Origin: Methylibium rhizosphaerae | Lineage (GTDB): Bacteria; Pseudomonadota; Gammaproteobacteria; Burkholderiales; Burkholderiaceae_C | NCBI RefSeq assembly: GCF_006386545.1 | Contig: NZ_SWAR01000024.1 | Span: 1-64,000 of the forward strand | Direction: 5' to 3' | DNA length: 64,000 bases | In this document: one piece after another, positions 25,076 to 33,340 of the stretch | Position numbering within the stretch: the first letter of the stretch is position 1 | How the letters are laid out: each line of letters begins with the position of its first letter | The notes under the pieces: generated by a model | Databases searched by the model: none | The model's input: the letters and a program-made list of their open reading frames with translations, nothing else | What the model was told of the DNA's origin: nothing | Translations under genes and position numbers: made by a program

Positions 25076-25870
25076 CTACAGCGCGTCGGGGTCGCCCAGC
25101 CAGCCTTGTGCCTCGTCCAGCGGCGCAGGCACCGGCGTGGCCTTGGCCAGGGCGAGCCACACGCCGAAGGGCAGGCGCATGGCCCGGCGCGGCGCGGGCC
25201 GCGCCACGTCGAGCACGGTGCCGCCGCCGGCCGCCGGCCTGGCGACCAGCACGCCGCATTCGGGCGGCACTTCGTCCGGCTCGGCAATGCCTTCGGCCAG
25301 CACGTACCAGCACTCGCTGCACAGGTCGAGGTAGGCCGCGCGCTTGGCGGCATTGCGCAGGTCGCTCTGCAGGTCGGCGCGGCGCACCTTGACCTCATGC
25401 ACGATGGGGCAGCAGTAGTCCTCGACGGTGGTGTTGCGGATCGAGTAGACGTCGGGCATGGCCATCACCCAGCGATGCGGCCGGCCACCGTCCGGCGGCG
25501 GAGCGCCTTCGGGATCGAGCGGCAGCACGGCGGGTGCCGCCTCGGCCTGAGCCTGCTCGATGCGGGCGCGCAGGCTCAGGCCGCGCCAGGCGATGCGCCC
25601 GGCCCGCTGCATCTCGAGCGCCACGCGGGCCACCAGCGCCTCATGGGCGCTCAAGGCACTCCGATTGCTCTGCAGGGTGTGCGCCAGCACCTGCACGCCG
25701 CTGTCGCTGACCCGCAGGCGCTCGCGGCCATCGGGGTCCTGCACGCGTTGCAGCAGGCCAGCGGCCAGCAGGTCGATCTCGATCAGGTCCTGGCAGGGCC
25801 AGCCGGCGGAGCGCCAGATCTCCCGCAAGCGACGGCGGTGTGAAATCGGCAACTGGAACGGGGCATCCAT
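25076..25870 (-). CDS. MmcB-like PD-(D/E)XK-type protein
   Basis: A 264-residue protein. The central part reads DVYSIRNTTVEDYCCPIVHE then VKVRRADLQSDLRNAAKR and YLDLCSECWYVLAEG. The Asp, E-x-K and ADLxSDLR pattern resembles MmcB-like DNA-repair proteins and PD-(D/E)XK nucleases. The N-terminus (HRRRLREIWRSAGWPCQDLI) looks like a small helical DNA-binding region. Divergent from the PAS histidine kinase gene, 79 bp apart. A role in DNA repair is an inference from this resemblance. Confidence 0.6.
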   Translation of the reverse strand: MDAPFQLPISHRRRLREIWRSAGWPCQDLIEIDLLAAGLLQRVQDPDGRERLRVSDSGVQVLAHTLQSNRSALSAHEALVARVALEMQRAGRIAWRGLSLRARIEQAQAEAAPAVLPLDPEGAPPPDGGRPHRWVMAMPDVYSIRNTTVEDYCCPIVHEVKVRRADLQSDLRNAAKRAAYLDLCSECWYVLAEGIAEPDEVPPECGVLVARPAAGGGTVLDVARPAPRRAMRLPFGVWLALAKATPVPAPLDEAQGWLGDPDAL

Positions 25871-25949
25871 GGCTGCACTGTAGCGATTGCCTGACACATG
25901 CGCGGGGCCTTGCGCTACGCTCATCGCGCTTCACGCAGACACACGCAAC

Positions 25950-27965
25950 GTGACCAGCACTACTCAGGGAAAAGGCGGGCTGCTGTCCGGCCCGCTGGAC
26001 GAGCGCACCGCCCCGCCGGTCGCCGCCGCCGATGCGCCGCAGGCGCCGGTTCCGGCGTTCGAGCACCGGGTGTCGATGGCGCGCGTGCTCGGTCCCTTCG
26101 TGGCGGCCACCGCGCTGCTGGCCTTGCTGAGCGTGGCCGGCTTCTATGCGCTTTCCGGGGTGAGGGCCTACGTCGGCGGCGAGAGCCTGTGGTCCAAGGG
26201 GCGCAGCGTTGCCGTTGCGCAGCTGCGGCTGTATGCGGTGACCGGCAGCGCCGGCGCCCATGCCCGTTTCACCGAGGCACTCGAGGTCCCCCTGGGCGAC
26301 CGCGAAGCGCGGGAAGCGCTCGATCGCAGGCCGGCCGACCTGACCGCCGCGCGAGACGGTTTCCTGCGCGGCGGCAACCATGCGGGCGACGTGCCGGCGA
26401 TGGTGTGGATGTACCGCTGCTGCAGCGGCACGCCGCTGATGCGCGACGCGGTGGAGGCCTGGGTCGAGGGCGACCGGCTCATCGCGGAACTGGTGGCCCT
26501 GGGCGCGCGCCTGTCGCGCCGCCTGGATGGCCGTGAAAGCCTGTCCGCCGCGGAGCGGATCGACGCGATGGCGCAGCTCGATGCGCTGGAGTCGCGGCTG
26601 ATCGCGCAGGAGCGGCGCTTTTCGGCCTCGCTCGGCACCGCCTCGCGGGCCGTGGTGTGGCTACTGTGCGCGGTGACGCTGGGGCTGGCGGCATTGCTCG
26701 CCATGGCGGGTGTGGCCCTCGGGCGCCGCGGGCTGCTGCGCCACCAGCAGGCGCAGCAGCAGCTGGCCCAGGCCAACCAGCGCTGGACACTGGCCACCGC
26801 CAGTGACGGCCTCGGTCTGTTCGACTGGAACCTCGACAGCGATGAAGTGTTCCTCGACGCGCGGGCAGCGGCGGCCTATGGCTTCGACTTCCGGGCCGAA
26901 GGGTTGCGCCTGCTGCGCAGCGAGCTGCGCAAGCTGCTGCATCCCGATGATCGGATGCCGGTGCGAACGGCCCTGGCCCAGGCGGTGGCCAGCGGCGAGC
27001 TGTTCAAGCAGCGCTACCGCATCCGGCGCCCGAGCGACGGCGCCGAGCGCCACCTGGCGGTGACCGGCCTGCTGTACCGCGACGCCGGCGTGCAGCAGGC
27101 GGCGCGCATGCTGGGCGTGGTGCGCGACGTGACCGACGAAGTGCAGAACACCCAGCTGGCGCTCGACAAGGCGGCAGCCGAGCGGGTGGCCCGTGCACGC
27201 ATCGAGTTCCTGTCGCGCCTGAGCCATGAGCTGCGCACGCCGCTCAATGCGGTGCTCGGCTTCTCGCAGCTGATGCTGGCCGACGCGTCGCAACCGCTGG
27301 CGCCTGCCCAGCGTGCGCGGGTGCAGCACATCGGTGAAGCCGGCGAGCACCTGCTGCGGCTGGTGGAAGACGTGCTCGACATCACCCACATCGACTCCGG
27401 CAACTTCTCGATGTCGCTGCGCCCGATGGCATTGCAGCCGGTGGTCGACGCGGCACTGCGCCTCGTCGACAAGGAGCGCCAGTCGTATGACGTGCAGGTG
27501 GTGCACGGGCTGCCCGCGCAGCCGCTGCACGTGGTGGCCGACGCGCAGCGGCTCGAGCAGGTGTTCGTCAACCTCTTCAGCAATGCCTGCAAGTACAACC
27601 GCCGCGGCGGCGTGCTGGTGATCGAGCATGCCGAGGTCGGCGACCAGGTGACGGTGAGCGTACGCGACGAGGGCGAGGGCCTCGACGCGCAGGAACTGGA
27701 GCAGCTGTTCCGGCCGTTCAAGCGGTTGGCGCCCGCCGCCAGCGTGCCGGGTACCGGGCTTGGCCTGGTGGTGGTGAAGCTGCTGCTCGAGCAGATGGGC
27801 GGCGCCATCGAGGTGCACAGCATCAAGGGCAGGGGCACCACCTTCACCGTGTCGCTGCCCGCGACCGCGGCGGTGCCGGCCGACGTGTTGCCGGACGAGC
27901 CGTCAGAACAGGCCGACAAGGCGACGCGCAGCTGGATGACGGCGACCCGTTCCGCACGGCCCTAA
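25950..27965 (+). CDS. PAS-containing membrane sensor histidine kinase
   Basis: A 671-residue kinase. TM1 (VLGPFVAATALLALLSVAGF) and TM2 (VVWLLCAVTLGLAALLAMAG) flank a ~170-residue extracytoplasmic region. A PAS domain follows (DGLGLFDWNLDSDEVFLDAR, RYRIRRPSDGAERHLAVTG), then the H-box FLSRLSHELRTPLNAVLGFS and a HATPase with NLFSNACKYN and GTGLGLVVVKLL. No receiver is fused and no regulator is adjacent, so it is an orphan kinase. GTG 25950 is the likeliest start; no strong ribosome-binding site is seen. Confidence 0.88.
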   Translation: MTSTTQGKGGLLSGPLDERTAPPVAAADAPQAPVPAFEHRVSMARVLGPFVAATALLALLSVAGFYALSGVRAYVGGESLWSKGRSVAVAQLRLYAVTGSAGAHARFTEALEVPLGDREAREALDRRPADLTAARDGFLRGGNHAGDVPAMVWMYRCCSGTPLMRDAVEAWVEGDRLIAELVALGARLSRRLDGRESLSAAERIDAMAQLDALESRLIAQERRFSASLGTASRAVVWLLCAVTLGLAALLAMAGVALGRRGLLRHQQAQQQLAQANQRWTLATASDGLGLFDWNLDSDEVFLDARAAAAYGFDFRAEGLRLLRSELRKLLHPDDRMPVRTALAQAVASGELFKQRYRIRRPSDGAERHLAVTGLLYRDAGVQQAARMLGVVRDVTDEVQNTQLALDKAAAERVARARIEFLSRLSHELRTPLNAVLGFSQLMLADASQPLAPAQRARVQHIGEAGEHLLRLVEDVLDITHIDSGNFSMSLRPMALQPVVDAALRLVDKERQSYDVQVVHGLPAQPLHVVADAQRLEQVFVNLFSNACKYNRRGGVLVIEHAEVGDQVTVSVRDEGEGLDAQELEQLFRPFKRLAPAASVPGTGLGLVVVKLLLEQMGGAIEVHSIKGRGTTFTVSLPATAAVPADVLPDEPSEQADKATRSWMTATRSARP

Positions 27966-28033
27966 GGTTTGGGTGTGCGCACCGGGCCTTGCGCCCGACG
28001 CGCCAGCGTTCCACTCGACCCCAGGAGGTTTCC

Positions 28034-28492
28034 ATGTCCCAACCGACCACCAAGCAACTGCGGCTGCTCAGCCTGAGCGCCGTGAGCGCGGCCTTGCTGA
28101 TGGGCCTGGCCGGCTGCAACAACCGCGACGACGATGGCCAGACCGCCGGCCAGAAGCTCGACGAGGCCACCGCCCGCATGGAGCAGCGCTCCGAGCAGGC
28201 TGGCCAGACCATCGAGCAGAAGAGCGAACAGGCCGGCCAGGCGATCGAGCGCCAGACCGACAAGATGGCCAACGCGGTGGACGACGCCAGCCTCACCGCA
28301 TCGGTGAAGGCAGCGCTGATCAAGGAGCCTGACCTCAAGACGCTGGGCATCAACGTCGACAGCAAGGACGGCACGGTGGTGCTCAAGGGCGAGGTCAAGA
28401 GCATGGCCGACAAGCAGCGTGCCGAGCAGGTCGCCAGCACTGTTTCGGGCGTGAGCCGTGTGGACAACCAGCTGCAGATCGTGAGCGGTTGA
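28034..28492 (+). CDS. BON-domain lipoprotein
   Basis: A 152-residue periplasmic lipoprotein (lipobox LMGLAGC). A Gln/Glu-rich helical segment with an imperfect repeat (EQRSEQAGQTIEQKSEQAGQ) is followed by one BON domain (LTASVKAALIKEPDLKTLGI to VSRVDNQLQIV). BON proteins such as OsmY protect the envelope during osmotic stress. GGAGG lies 5-6 nt before the ATG. A strong terminator follows. Confidence 0.88.
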   Translation: MSQPTTKQLRLLSLSAVSAALLMGLAGCNNRDDDGQTAGQKLDEATARMEQRSEQAGQTIEQKSEQAGQAIERQTDKMANAVDDASLTASVKAALIKEPDLKTLGINVDSKDGTVVLKGEVKSMADKQRAEQVASTVSGVSRVDNQLQIVSG

Positions 28493-28517
28493 TACAGCAC
28501 GGTTGCTGACCACGCCC

Positions 28518-28549
28518 GGGCCCCGCAGCGGATGTGCGCTGCGGGGCCC
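28518..28549 (+). terminator. Intrinsic terminator-like hairpin after BON lipoprotein gene
   Basis: A perfect 13-bp stem (28518-28530 with 28537-28549) and 6-nt loop, followed by TTGCCTTTG, 26 bp after the stop. It lies between convergent genes and could serve both. Confidence 0.8.
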
Positions 28550-28577
28550 TTGCCTTTGTGCGGCCGGTTCGTCCGGG

Positions 28578-29528
28578 TCAGGCAGCCTGCGCCTGCGCCT
28601 GCGCCTGCGCCTGGCGCCGCCGCTCGGCCACTTCGCAGGCGCCGGTGATGCCGGCGGCCACGGCGTCGATGAACACCCGCGTCTTGGCCGGCATGAGCCG
28701 GCGCCCGGGAAACACCGCCCACGCATCGACCGGGGCCAGACACCACTGGGGCAGCACACGCACGAGCGCACCGCTTTTCACGTGAGGCTCGGCAATCATT
28801 TCGGCGGTGGCCACGATGCCGCAGCCTTCGCAGGCGAGCTTGAGCAGCACGGCCGGGGCGTTGATCACCGCGCGAGGCATCGGCAGGCCTTGCCAGCGCT
28901 CTTCGCCACGGGTCAGCTTCCATGGCATGGGCTCACCGGTGCGCGACAGCACCAGCAGGCCGTCCATGTGCGGCAGCGCCTCCGGCGACACCGGCTCGCC
29001 CTGGCGCGCCAACAGCGCAGGCGCGGCATACAGGCCGGTCGTCATCGACACCAGCCGCCGCGCCGCGAGCTGGCTGTCGTCGGCCAGCTCGCCCATGCGC
29101 AGCGCCACGTCGAAGCCTTCGGAGATGAGGTCCACCCGGCGCGGCGTGAGATCCATCTCGAGCGTGATGGCCGGGTAGCGCTCGATGAATTCGGCCAGCA
29201 CGCGGGGCATCACCTCGGGCGCGAAGTCGGCTGGCGCAGTGACTCGCAGGCGCCCGCTGGGCTGGGCCTGCCGATGCATGGCCAGCGCCGCCACGGCGTC
29301 CACCTCGGCCACCACCTGCCGCGCATGGTCGAGCAGGGCCTGGCCGAACTCGGTGAGGGTGAGCTTGCGGGTCGTGCGCTGCAGCAACCGCTCGCCGAGC
29401 TGGGTTTCGAGCGCAGACAGCCGCCGCGAGACGGTGGACTTGGGCAATTTCAGCCGCTCTGCCGCCTTGGTGAAACTGCCCGCTTCGGCCACGCGGGCAA
29501 ACAGGGCCAGGTCGTTGGGATCGATCAT
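28578..29528 (-). CDS. LysR-family regulator of the divergent azoreductase gene
   Basis: A 316-residue LysR regulator. The winged helix covers residues 1-60 (ALFARVAEAGSFTKAAERLK, PKSTVSRRLSALETQLGERL) and the effector domain runs from about 90. Divergent from the azoreductase gene, with a palindrome in the shared 138-bp region that is the likely binding site. The C-terminus is a QA repeat (QAQAQAQAQAA) encoded by a 6-bp DNA repeat, outside the effector fold. Confidence 0.9.
   Translation of the reverse strand: MIDPNDLALFARVAEAGSFTKAAERLKLPKSTVSRRLSALETQLGERLLQRTTRKLTLTEFGQALLDHARQVVAEVDAVAALAMHRQAQPSGRLRVTAPADFAPEVMPRVLAEFIERYPAITLEMDLTPRRVDLISEGFDVALRMGELADDSQLAARRLVSMTTGLYAAPALLARQGEPVSPEALPHMDGLLVLSRTGEPMPWKLTRGEERWQGLPMPRAVINAPAVLLKLACEGCGIVATAEMIAEPHVKSGALVRVLPQWCLAPVDAWAVFPGRRLMPAKTRVFIDAVAAGITGACEVAERRRQAQAQAQAQAA
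28585..28613. repeat. GCCTGC hexanucleotide repeat
   Basis: Nearly five copies of GCCTGC encode the Gln-Ala tail of the LysR regulator. Copy-number change would lengthen or shorten the tail without a frameshift. Confidence 0.9.
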
Positions 29529-29562
29529 TTGGCGTCCTCCGGGGCGGCGCCCGCCCCAGTCT

Positions 29563-29578
29563 GTTCCATCAATGGAAC
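29563..29578. promoter_or_regulatory. LysR operator-like palindrome
   Basis: GTTCCATCAATGGAAC is a perfect palindrome with 7-bp arms and a CA centre, between the LysR and azoreductase genes. A related half-site (TCCATTGGA) follows at about 29586, as expected for a LysR recognition plus activation site. Confidence 0.65.
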
Positions 29579-29666
29579 GAACTTATCCATTGGACCACCT
29601 TTTTAAACACGGGTGGCACAAATACATTGACTCCATCGCAACCCCTTCTTCCGCTGGAGCCGCCTC

Positions 29667-30275
29667 ATGAACATCCTGCAAATCAATACCAGCGCCCGCC
29701 GCTACGAAAACGGCCAGGGCTCCCAATCGACCCGCCTGGCCAACGAGCTGAGCGAACGCCTGCTGGCCGCCAACCCGGGCGCCACGCTGACGCTGCGCGA
29801 CCTCACCACCCGGCCGCTGCCGGTGCTCGATGAAGCTGCGCTGGGCGCGCTGTTCACGCCGGCCGAGCAACGCAGCGCCGAGCAAGCCGCCCGCGTGGCG
29901 CAGGACGATGCGCTGATTGCCGAGGTGCAGGCGGCCGACGTGCTGGTGCTGGCCGTGCCGATGTACAACTTCGGCGTGACCGCGCAGTTCAAGAACTGGA
30001 TCGACGCCATCGCCCGGGCCGGCACGACCTTCCGCTACACCGCGCAGGGCCCTGAAGGCCTGCTCAAGGGCAAGAAGGTCTACGCCGTGCTGACGCGCGG
30101 CGGCCAGTACCGCGACACGCCCGCCGACAGCCAGGTGCCGTGGATCAAGATGGTGCTGGGCTTCCTGGGCATGAACGACGTGCAGTTCATCTACGCCGAA
30201 GGGCTGAACATGGGCCCCGAAGCGGCCGACGCTGGCCTGGCCAGCGCACAACGCGACATCGCCGCGATTGCCTGA
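29667..30275 (+). CDS. azoR: FMN-dependent NADH-azoreductase/quinone reductase
   Basis: A 202-residue flavodoxin-fold reductase of the AzoR family. The FMN phosphate site is near [20 protein letters not shown], and [20 protein letters not shown] plus TRGGQYRD are family signatures. It reduces quinones or azo compounds with NADH by two-electron transfer and protects against electrophile stress. Regulated in all likelihood by the divergent LysR protein. The next gene, a pirin, may be co-transcribed (58 bp gap). Confidence 0.9.
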   Translation: MNILQINTSARRYENGQGSQSTRLANELSERLLAANPGATLTLRDLTTRPLPVLDEAALGALFTPAEQRSAEQAARVAQDDALIAEVQAADVLVLAVPMYNFGVTAQFKNWIDAIARAGTTFRYTAQGPEGLLKGKKVYAVLTRGGQYRDTPADSQVPWIKMVLGFLGMNDVQFIYAEGLNMGPEAADAGLASAQRDIAAIA

Positions 30276-30333
30276 TGTGTTGAAGTGCGGGGTCGGCCAC
30301 GAGCCGCCGCCCCCCGAAGACTGGAGAGACAGA

Positions 30334-31212
30334 ATGACCACCGCCGCTGAAACCGTGACCGCACCCCGCCGCGTCGAGCGTCTGGTGACCGGCATGCCCA
30401 CGCGCGACGGGGCCGGCGTGAAGCTCACCCGGGTGCTGACGCAGCCACTGCAGCGCCGCCTCGACCCCTTCCTGATGCTCGACAACTTCGCGAGCGACGA
30501 CCCGAAGGACTACGGCGCCGGCTTTCCCGACCACCCTCACCGCGGTTTCGAGACGGTGACCTACATGATCGCCGGCCGCATGCGGCACAAGGACAGCGCC
30601 GGCCACGAAGGCCTGCTGCGCAACGGCGGCGTGCAATGGATGACCGCCGGCCGCGGGCTGGTGCACTCTGAAATGCCGGAGCAGCAGGACGGCGTGATGG
30701 AAGGGTTCCAGCTGTGGCTCAACCTGCCGGGCAAGGACAAGCTGTGCGACCCGTGGTACCGCGACATCGCAAGCGAGGAGATCCCGCAGTTCGACACGCC
30801 CGGCGGCGTGACGGCACGGGTGATCGCCGGCACGAGCCACGGCGTGGCGGGCGCCATGCAGCGCGAGGCGACGTTGCCGCTGTACCTCGACCTGCACTTC
30901 ACCGCCGGCTCGAGCTTCGAGCAGGCGCTGCCGGCTTCGCACAATGCCTTCGTGTACGTGTACCGGGGCACGGTGTTCGTCGGCCAGGGTGAGGCTCGCA
31001 CCGAAGTGGGCGCGCAGCGCATGGCCATCCTGGCCAACACGGCCGGCAGCGACGGCGTGGTGCTCTCGGCCAGCGAAGACGCGAAGGCGCTGCTGATCGC
31101 CGGCCGGCCGCTGAACGAACCGATCGCCCAATACGGCCCGTTCGTGATGAATACGCACGAGGAGATCTTCCAGGCGGTTGAAGACTTCAGGGCCGGGCGG
31201 CTGGGGTCGTAG
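30334..31212 (+). CDS. Pirin family protein
   Basis: A 292-residue two-cupin protein. The metal-binding core FPDHPHRGFETVTYM and the later GLVHSEMPEQ carry the conserved His and Glu of pirins. Bacterial pirins are often quercetin dioxygenases or redox-linked regulators. ATG 30334 has GGAGA 8 nt upstream; an earlier in-frame start at 30268 would overlap the azoreductase gene and lacks such a site. It lies downstream of the azoreductase, as in many proteobacteria. Confidence 0.9.
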   Translation: MTTAAETVTAPRRVERLVTGMPTRDGAGVKLTRVLTQPLQRRLDPFLMLDNFASDDPKDYGAGFPDHPHRGFETVTYMIAGRMRHKDSAGHEGLLRNGGVQWMTAGRGLVHSEMPEQQDGVMEGFQLWLNLPGKDKLCDPWYRDIASEEIPQFDTPGGVTARVIAGTSHGVAGAMQREATLPLYLDLHFTAGSSFEQALPASHNAFVYVYRGTVFVGQGEARTEVGAQRMAILANTAGSDGVVLSASEDAKALLIAGRPLNEPIAQYGPFVMNTHEEIFQAVEDFRAGRLGS

Positions 31213-31609
31213 CCGCGACCGCTCCTGTACGCACTTCGCACTTGCTCCGGGGCCCGGCCCCTACCAGGCCGGGCCCCCAAGCAACAGGCCATCTCCCATG
31301 GGCTCCCCCGATGGCCTGACAGCGCCGCGGCGACACCTGCCGCGGCTGCGCTCCGCCGAGCGCCTGCACTGCATGTATCCCTCGCCTTTCACTCGCCACC
31401 CGCGTTGATCGAACGCGGCGAACGTTATCGGCGCCCAGTGCCGCGCCATATGCCAAGGACATGCCCTTGACGCGCGCCACCACTTCACCTATTCGCGCGT
31501 GACGTAGTACCGCTTGCCGCGAGCGGCTTCGCTCATGGCGGCTCCAGGGGCCCGTCGGGGAACGGATCGTGCAAGGGGATGCGCAAACCCATCCACCTGC
31601 ACCGTTGCC
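31213..31609. other. 397-bp intergenic stretch
   Basis: No convincing gene. It holds the hairpin at 31249-31277, a segment (about 31267-31300) that resembles the dispersed repeat at 15392/17321 in its CCCCCAAGCAA core, and a short minus-strand frame of 15 codons (31489-31536) with no ribosome-binding site. The rest shows no recognisable signal. Confidence 0.6.
31249..31277. terminator. Perfect 11-bp GC hairpin after pirin gene
   Basis: GGGGCCCGGCC (31249-31259) pairs with GGCCGGGCCCC (31267-31277) across a 7-nt loop. No T-run follows, so it is either a Rho-assisted end or part of a repeat element. Confidence 0.55.
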
Positions 31610-32311
31610 ATGCATGCCGCGACCCTTCCGCCCCCCGGCGCACCCGCTGCGGCCCGCGCGAGCGGCAAGCCGCCTGTCGCACCCGAGGTGTCTGGCGACA
31701 AGCTCGGCGCGCTCATCAACCTCGCCGGACGGCAGCGCATGCTGTCGCAGCGCATCGTGCTGCAGGCCCTGCTGTCCGCGCGCGGACAGCAGGGCGCCGG
31801 CAGCACGGCACGAGAGGCGCTGGCGCTGTTCACCGTGAGCCATGCCGGCCTCGTGCATGGCAGCCCGCAACTGCCCGGAGCCCATTTCGCGGCCATTCGC
31901 GAGGCCTATTTCGGTGCATTGCAAGGCGATGCGCGCATCCGCGAATTCATCGCCCTCACTGAACGCACGCTGGCGGCCATCGAAGACGGACTGCGCGGCG
32001 CCGAAGCGCTCCAGCAGGAACTCGTGGCCTCGAGCAGCCCCATGCTCGACCTGCTGAACCGGCTGACGCAGATCTACGAAGCCGAGGCCGCGCGCCATGC
32101 GGTGGTGCAGCACCAGCGCCAGCAGGCGCTGATGGCCGACATCCAGACCATCGCGAAGCAGGCCCGCATCGTGGCCTTCAACGCGCAGGTGAGCGCGGCA
32201 CGCGCCGGCGCCGTGGGCCGCGAGTTCGCGGTGGTGGCCGACACGCTGACGCGCATCACCGGCGAGATCGAAAGCCTGGTGTCGGCCGCGGTGCGCGGCA
32301 CGCAGCGCTGA
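31610..32311 (+). CDS. Soluble PilJ/MCP-tip-like protein
   Basis: A 233-residue protein without a signal peptide or membrane helix. A PilJ-type sensor segment opens it (LINLAGRQRMLSQRIVLQAL), and the C-terminal part (IQTIAKQARIVAFNAQVSAA then RAGAVGREFAVVADTLTRIT) matches the signalling hairpin tip of chemoreceptors. Complete receptors have two membrane spans and about 500 residues, so this is a cut-down cytoplasmic form. ATG 31610 is a guess; no ribosome-binding site is clear and the frame is open from about 31514. No chemotaxis genes are adjacent. Confidence 0.7.
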   Translation: MHAATLPPPGAPAAARASGKPPVAPEVSGDKLGALINLAGRQRMLSQRIVLQALLSARGQQGAGSTAREALALFTVSHAGLVHGSPQLPGAHFAAIREAYFGALQGDARIREFIALTERTLAAIEDGLRGAEALQQELVASSSPMLDLLNRLTQIYEAEAARHAVVQHQRQQALMADIQTIAKQARIVAFNAQVSAARAGAVGREFAVVADTLTRITGEIESLVSAAVRGTQR

Positions 32312-32344
32312 GGCACAGGACGGCGCGCGCATGACAATGCCCGC

Positions 32345-33238
32345 GTGGACCTGAAACTGCTCGAAGACCTGAGGGCCCTGGCCGACGAGCGCAGCTTCGT
32401 GCGCGCGGCCGAAGTGCGGCACGTCACGCATCCGGCCTTCGGCCGCCGCATCCGCACGCTCGAAGCCTGGGCGGGCGTGCCGCTGGTGGAACGCCGCCGC
32501 ACGCCGGTGCAGCTCACGCCCGCGGGGCTCGCCTTGCTGCAGCAGAGCCAGGCGCTGCTCGACGGACTGCTCCAGACCCGCGACCTGCTGCGCAGCCGTC
32601 ACCCGGCGCTGGCGGGCGAGGTGGTGCGCGTGGCGACGGGGCGCACGCTGGCGCGCACCCTCGTGGCCGACTGGCTGGCGCGGCTGTCGCGCCCGCGCCA
32701 GCCGCTGCACGGGCAGCGGGTCGAGGTGCATACACGCGCCATGACCGAGGTGGCAGCCTTGCTGGAACGCGGCGAAGCCGACTTCGTGTGCTGCTACGAG
32801 CACCCGGCCACGTCGGTGCGGTTGAGCAGCCAGCGCTTCCGGCACCTCACCCTGGCCAACGACCGGCTGGTGCCGGTGTCGCGCGCGAATGCCCAGGGCC
32901 GCGCTTTGCACGGGCTGCAGGACGGCCCGCTGATCGCCTATGCGGCCTCGCTGTCGCTGGGGGCGCTGGTGCGCGAACACCTGCAGCGCGGCATGCCCGG
33001 CGCCGCCGGGCGCACGCGCTATGTCTGCGACTCGGCCGATGCGATCCAGGAGTTCGTGCTCAAGGGGCTGGGCGTGGCCTGGCTGCCGTGGTCGATGGTC
33101 GCCGCCGCCTGCAAGAACCGCCTGCTGGTGCCGCTGGGGGCTCGCAGCGAGGAGGTGCATTTCCAGGTGAGGCTGTACCGCCCGCGGGCGCGCCAGTCGC
33201 CGCTGCTCGAAGCGGTGTGGGCCGCCACCGACCAGTAG
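32345..33238 (+). CDS. LysR-family transcriptional regulator
   Basis: A 297-residue regulator starting at GTG 32345 (LKLLEDLRALADERSFVRAA, then HPAFGRRIRTLEAWAGVPLV). The HTH is followed by a LysR effector domain (about 90-295). It differs from typical members in VRHVTHPAFGRRI at the recognition helix. It precedes the Bug-type binding protein and AstE-like gene on the same strand, 102 bp away, and probably controls them. Confidence 0.88.
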   Translation: MDLKLLEDLRALADERSFVRAAEVRHVTHPAFGRRIRTLEAWAGVPLVERRRTPVQLTPAGLALLQQSQALLDGLLQTRDLLRSRHPALAGEVVRVATGRTLARTLVADWLARLSRPRQPLHGQRVEVHTRAMTEVAALLERGEADFVCCYEHPATSVRLSSQRFRHLTLANDRLVPVSRANAQGRALHGLQDGPLIAYAASLSLGALVREHLQRGMPGAAGRTRYVCDSADAIQEFVLKGLGVAWLPWSMVAAACKNRLLVPLGARSEEVHFQVRLYRPRARQSPLLEAVWAATDQ

Positions 33239-33340
33239 CCTTGCCGGCACCCGTTCGGCACGTTCCCGTGCCGCTTCGGCACCGGCCACGCCCCGGGCCC
33301 GTCCACACTGGTCGCACACCACTGAACCCGGCGAGGCAGC

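Noticed and set aside
31489-31536. 15-codon minus-strand frame MSEAARGKRYYVTRE
   Set aside because: No ribosome-binding site or conserved context; too short to support.
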